DNA from: Nocardia gamkensis NBRC 108242
GTDB taxonomy: Bacteria > Actinomycetota > Actinomycetes > Mycobacteriales > Mycobacteriaceae
Length of the DNA stretch: 64,000 nucleotides
Direction of reading: 5' to 3'
NCBI RefSeq assembly: GCF_001612985.1
Contig: NZ_BDBM01000002.1
Coordinates: 248,001-312,000, forward strand
Shown here: positions 63,491-64,000 of the stretch, piece after piece
How the letters are laid out: every line of letters starts with the position of its first letter
Numbering within the stretch: position 1 is the first letter of the stretch
Translations under genes and position numbers: made by a program
Notes under the pieces: model-generated
Databases searched by the model: none
The model's input: only the letters and a program-made list of their open reading frames with translations
Told to the model about the DNA's origin: nothing

Positions 63491-64000
63491 ATGCGTAGTG
63501 CGCGCGGGAAGCGCGGGCCCGAGGGGTCTCGAACATCCGGTTCGTGGTTGCGACGGTCCGCCCTCGGCGTCGCCGTGGCGCTGCTGTTGCCGCTCGGCAC
63601 GACCATCGCGGGCACCGGCGCCACGGCATCGGCGGCCTTCGATCCCGCGGCCTTCGACTTCTGGGTCGATTCCGGCATGGGCCCGATCAAGACCAGGATC
63701 CTGCGGGCGGCGGACGGCAACACCAATCGCGTCGTCTACGTGCTCGACGGCATGCGGGCGCCGGAATCGCTGAACGGCTGGGAGATCGAGACGAACATCC
63801 CGCAAGTCCTGGCGAGCCAGAACATCAACGTGGTGATGCCGGTCGGCGGCATGTCGAGCTTCTACGCCGACTGGATCGCGCCGAGCGAGTTCCTGGGGAT
63901 CCCGGCGGGTAGCGGTTCGAGCACCGGTTCCGGTGGGCTGGACGGGTTCGCGGGCGGGCCGGGCAAGAGCTACCGCTACCAGTGGGAGACCTTTCTGACC
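63491..64000 (+). CDS. Secreted mycolyltransferase (antigen 85 type), second copy, 3' end outside the window
   Basis: 170 codons are visible; the gene runs off the right edge, so the catalytic Ser is not seen. Signal peptide and mature start (FDPAAFDFWVDSGMGPIKTRIL) closely match the first copy. NINVVMPVGGMSSFYADW corresponds to the family's fibronectin-binding region. A Gly/Ser-rich insert occurs at the same place as in copy one. A GTG directly before the ATG is an alternative start. Tandem copies of this family are normal in mycolata. Confidence 0.92.
   Translation, partial: MRSARGKRGPEGSRTSGSWLRRSALGVAVALLLPLGTTIAGTGATASAAFDPAAFDFWVDSGMGPIKTRILRAADGNTNRVVYVLDGMRAPESLNGWEIETNIPQVLASQNINVVMPVGGMSSFYADWIAPSEFLGIPAGSGSSTGSGGLDGFAGGPGKSYRYQWETFLT

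Overview
The window reads as chromosomal DNA of a mycolic-acid actinobacterium, most likely Nocardia or a close relative. It is GC-rich and carries the arabinogalactan/mycolate locus at its right end: UDP-galactopyranose mutase, galactofuranosyltransferase GlfT2, a PAP2 phosphatase, the UbiA-type decaprenyl-phosphoribose synthase, an AftB-like arabinofuranosyltransferase and two mycolyltransferases. From memory, the order PlsC acyltransferases / HAD phosphatase / PGRP amidase / glf / glfT2 / PAP2 / ubiA / aftB / fbp matches Mycobacterium tuberculosis Rv3816c to Rv3803c. Everything between about 2.15 and 45.6 kb therefore looks like accessory DNA sitting inside a conserved core locus.

Layout. 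0-2.1 kb: a truncated lipoprotein and two tandem PlsC acyltransferases. 2.2-6.5 kb: a tight minus-strand five-gene operon (HD-TIR fusion, P-loop nucleotide kinase, three dCTP-deaminase-like proteins), which I read as a candidate nucleotide-based anti-phage defence operon. 7.2-16.5 kb: ordinary accessory genes, namely an AraC regulator with an NAD(P)-binding reductase, a copper module (CopA, a membrane-anchored copper protein, CopZ, a CsoR-type operator), a carboxymuconolactone decarboxylase/TetR pair with three operators, a fatty acid hydroxylase-family protein and a FadR-type regulator.

17.1-36.0 kb: an unusual biosynthetic cluster that I cannot match to a described class. A StrR/NovG-type regulator is followed by a 36-residue precursor with a double-glycine leader and the core VVLAGPVATQAI. 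Next come a free-standing NRPS condensation-domain protein, a C39 peptidase-ABC exporter, a zinc-finger-like methyltransferase, a radical SAM enzyme, a creatininase-like hydrolase, an asparagine-synthetase-like ligase without glutaminase, an arylsulfotransferase-like propeller and an acyl carrier protein. A convergent pair (AMP ligase and PLP decarboxylase) follows, then a second radical SAM/SPASM enzyme, a family 2 glycosyltransferase, a histidine phosphatase, and a convergent nucleotidyltransferase/phosphotransferase pair. The carrier protein, ligase and decarboxylase together resemble the aminoacyl-carrier decarboxylation systems of butirosin (BtrI/J/K) and vicenistatin (VinL/N/O). The combination suggests a ribosomal peptide decorated by carrier-bound building blocks.

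36.0-45.6 kb: an oligopeptide-type ABC importer operon with a fused double ATPase and three tandem lipoprotein solute-binding proteins. 45.7-64 kb: the core cell-envelope region (HAD phosphatase, PGRP amidase with LGFP-like repeats, a divergent SpoIID-like protein, a TipA-like regulator, a TetR/SDR pair, then galactan/arabinan/mycolate genes), with clear intrinsic terminators after aftB and the first mycolyltransferase. No rRNA, tRNA, CRISPR array, integrase or complete insertion sequence was seen.
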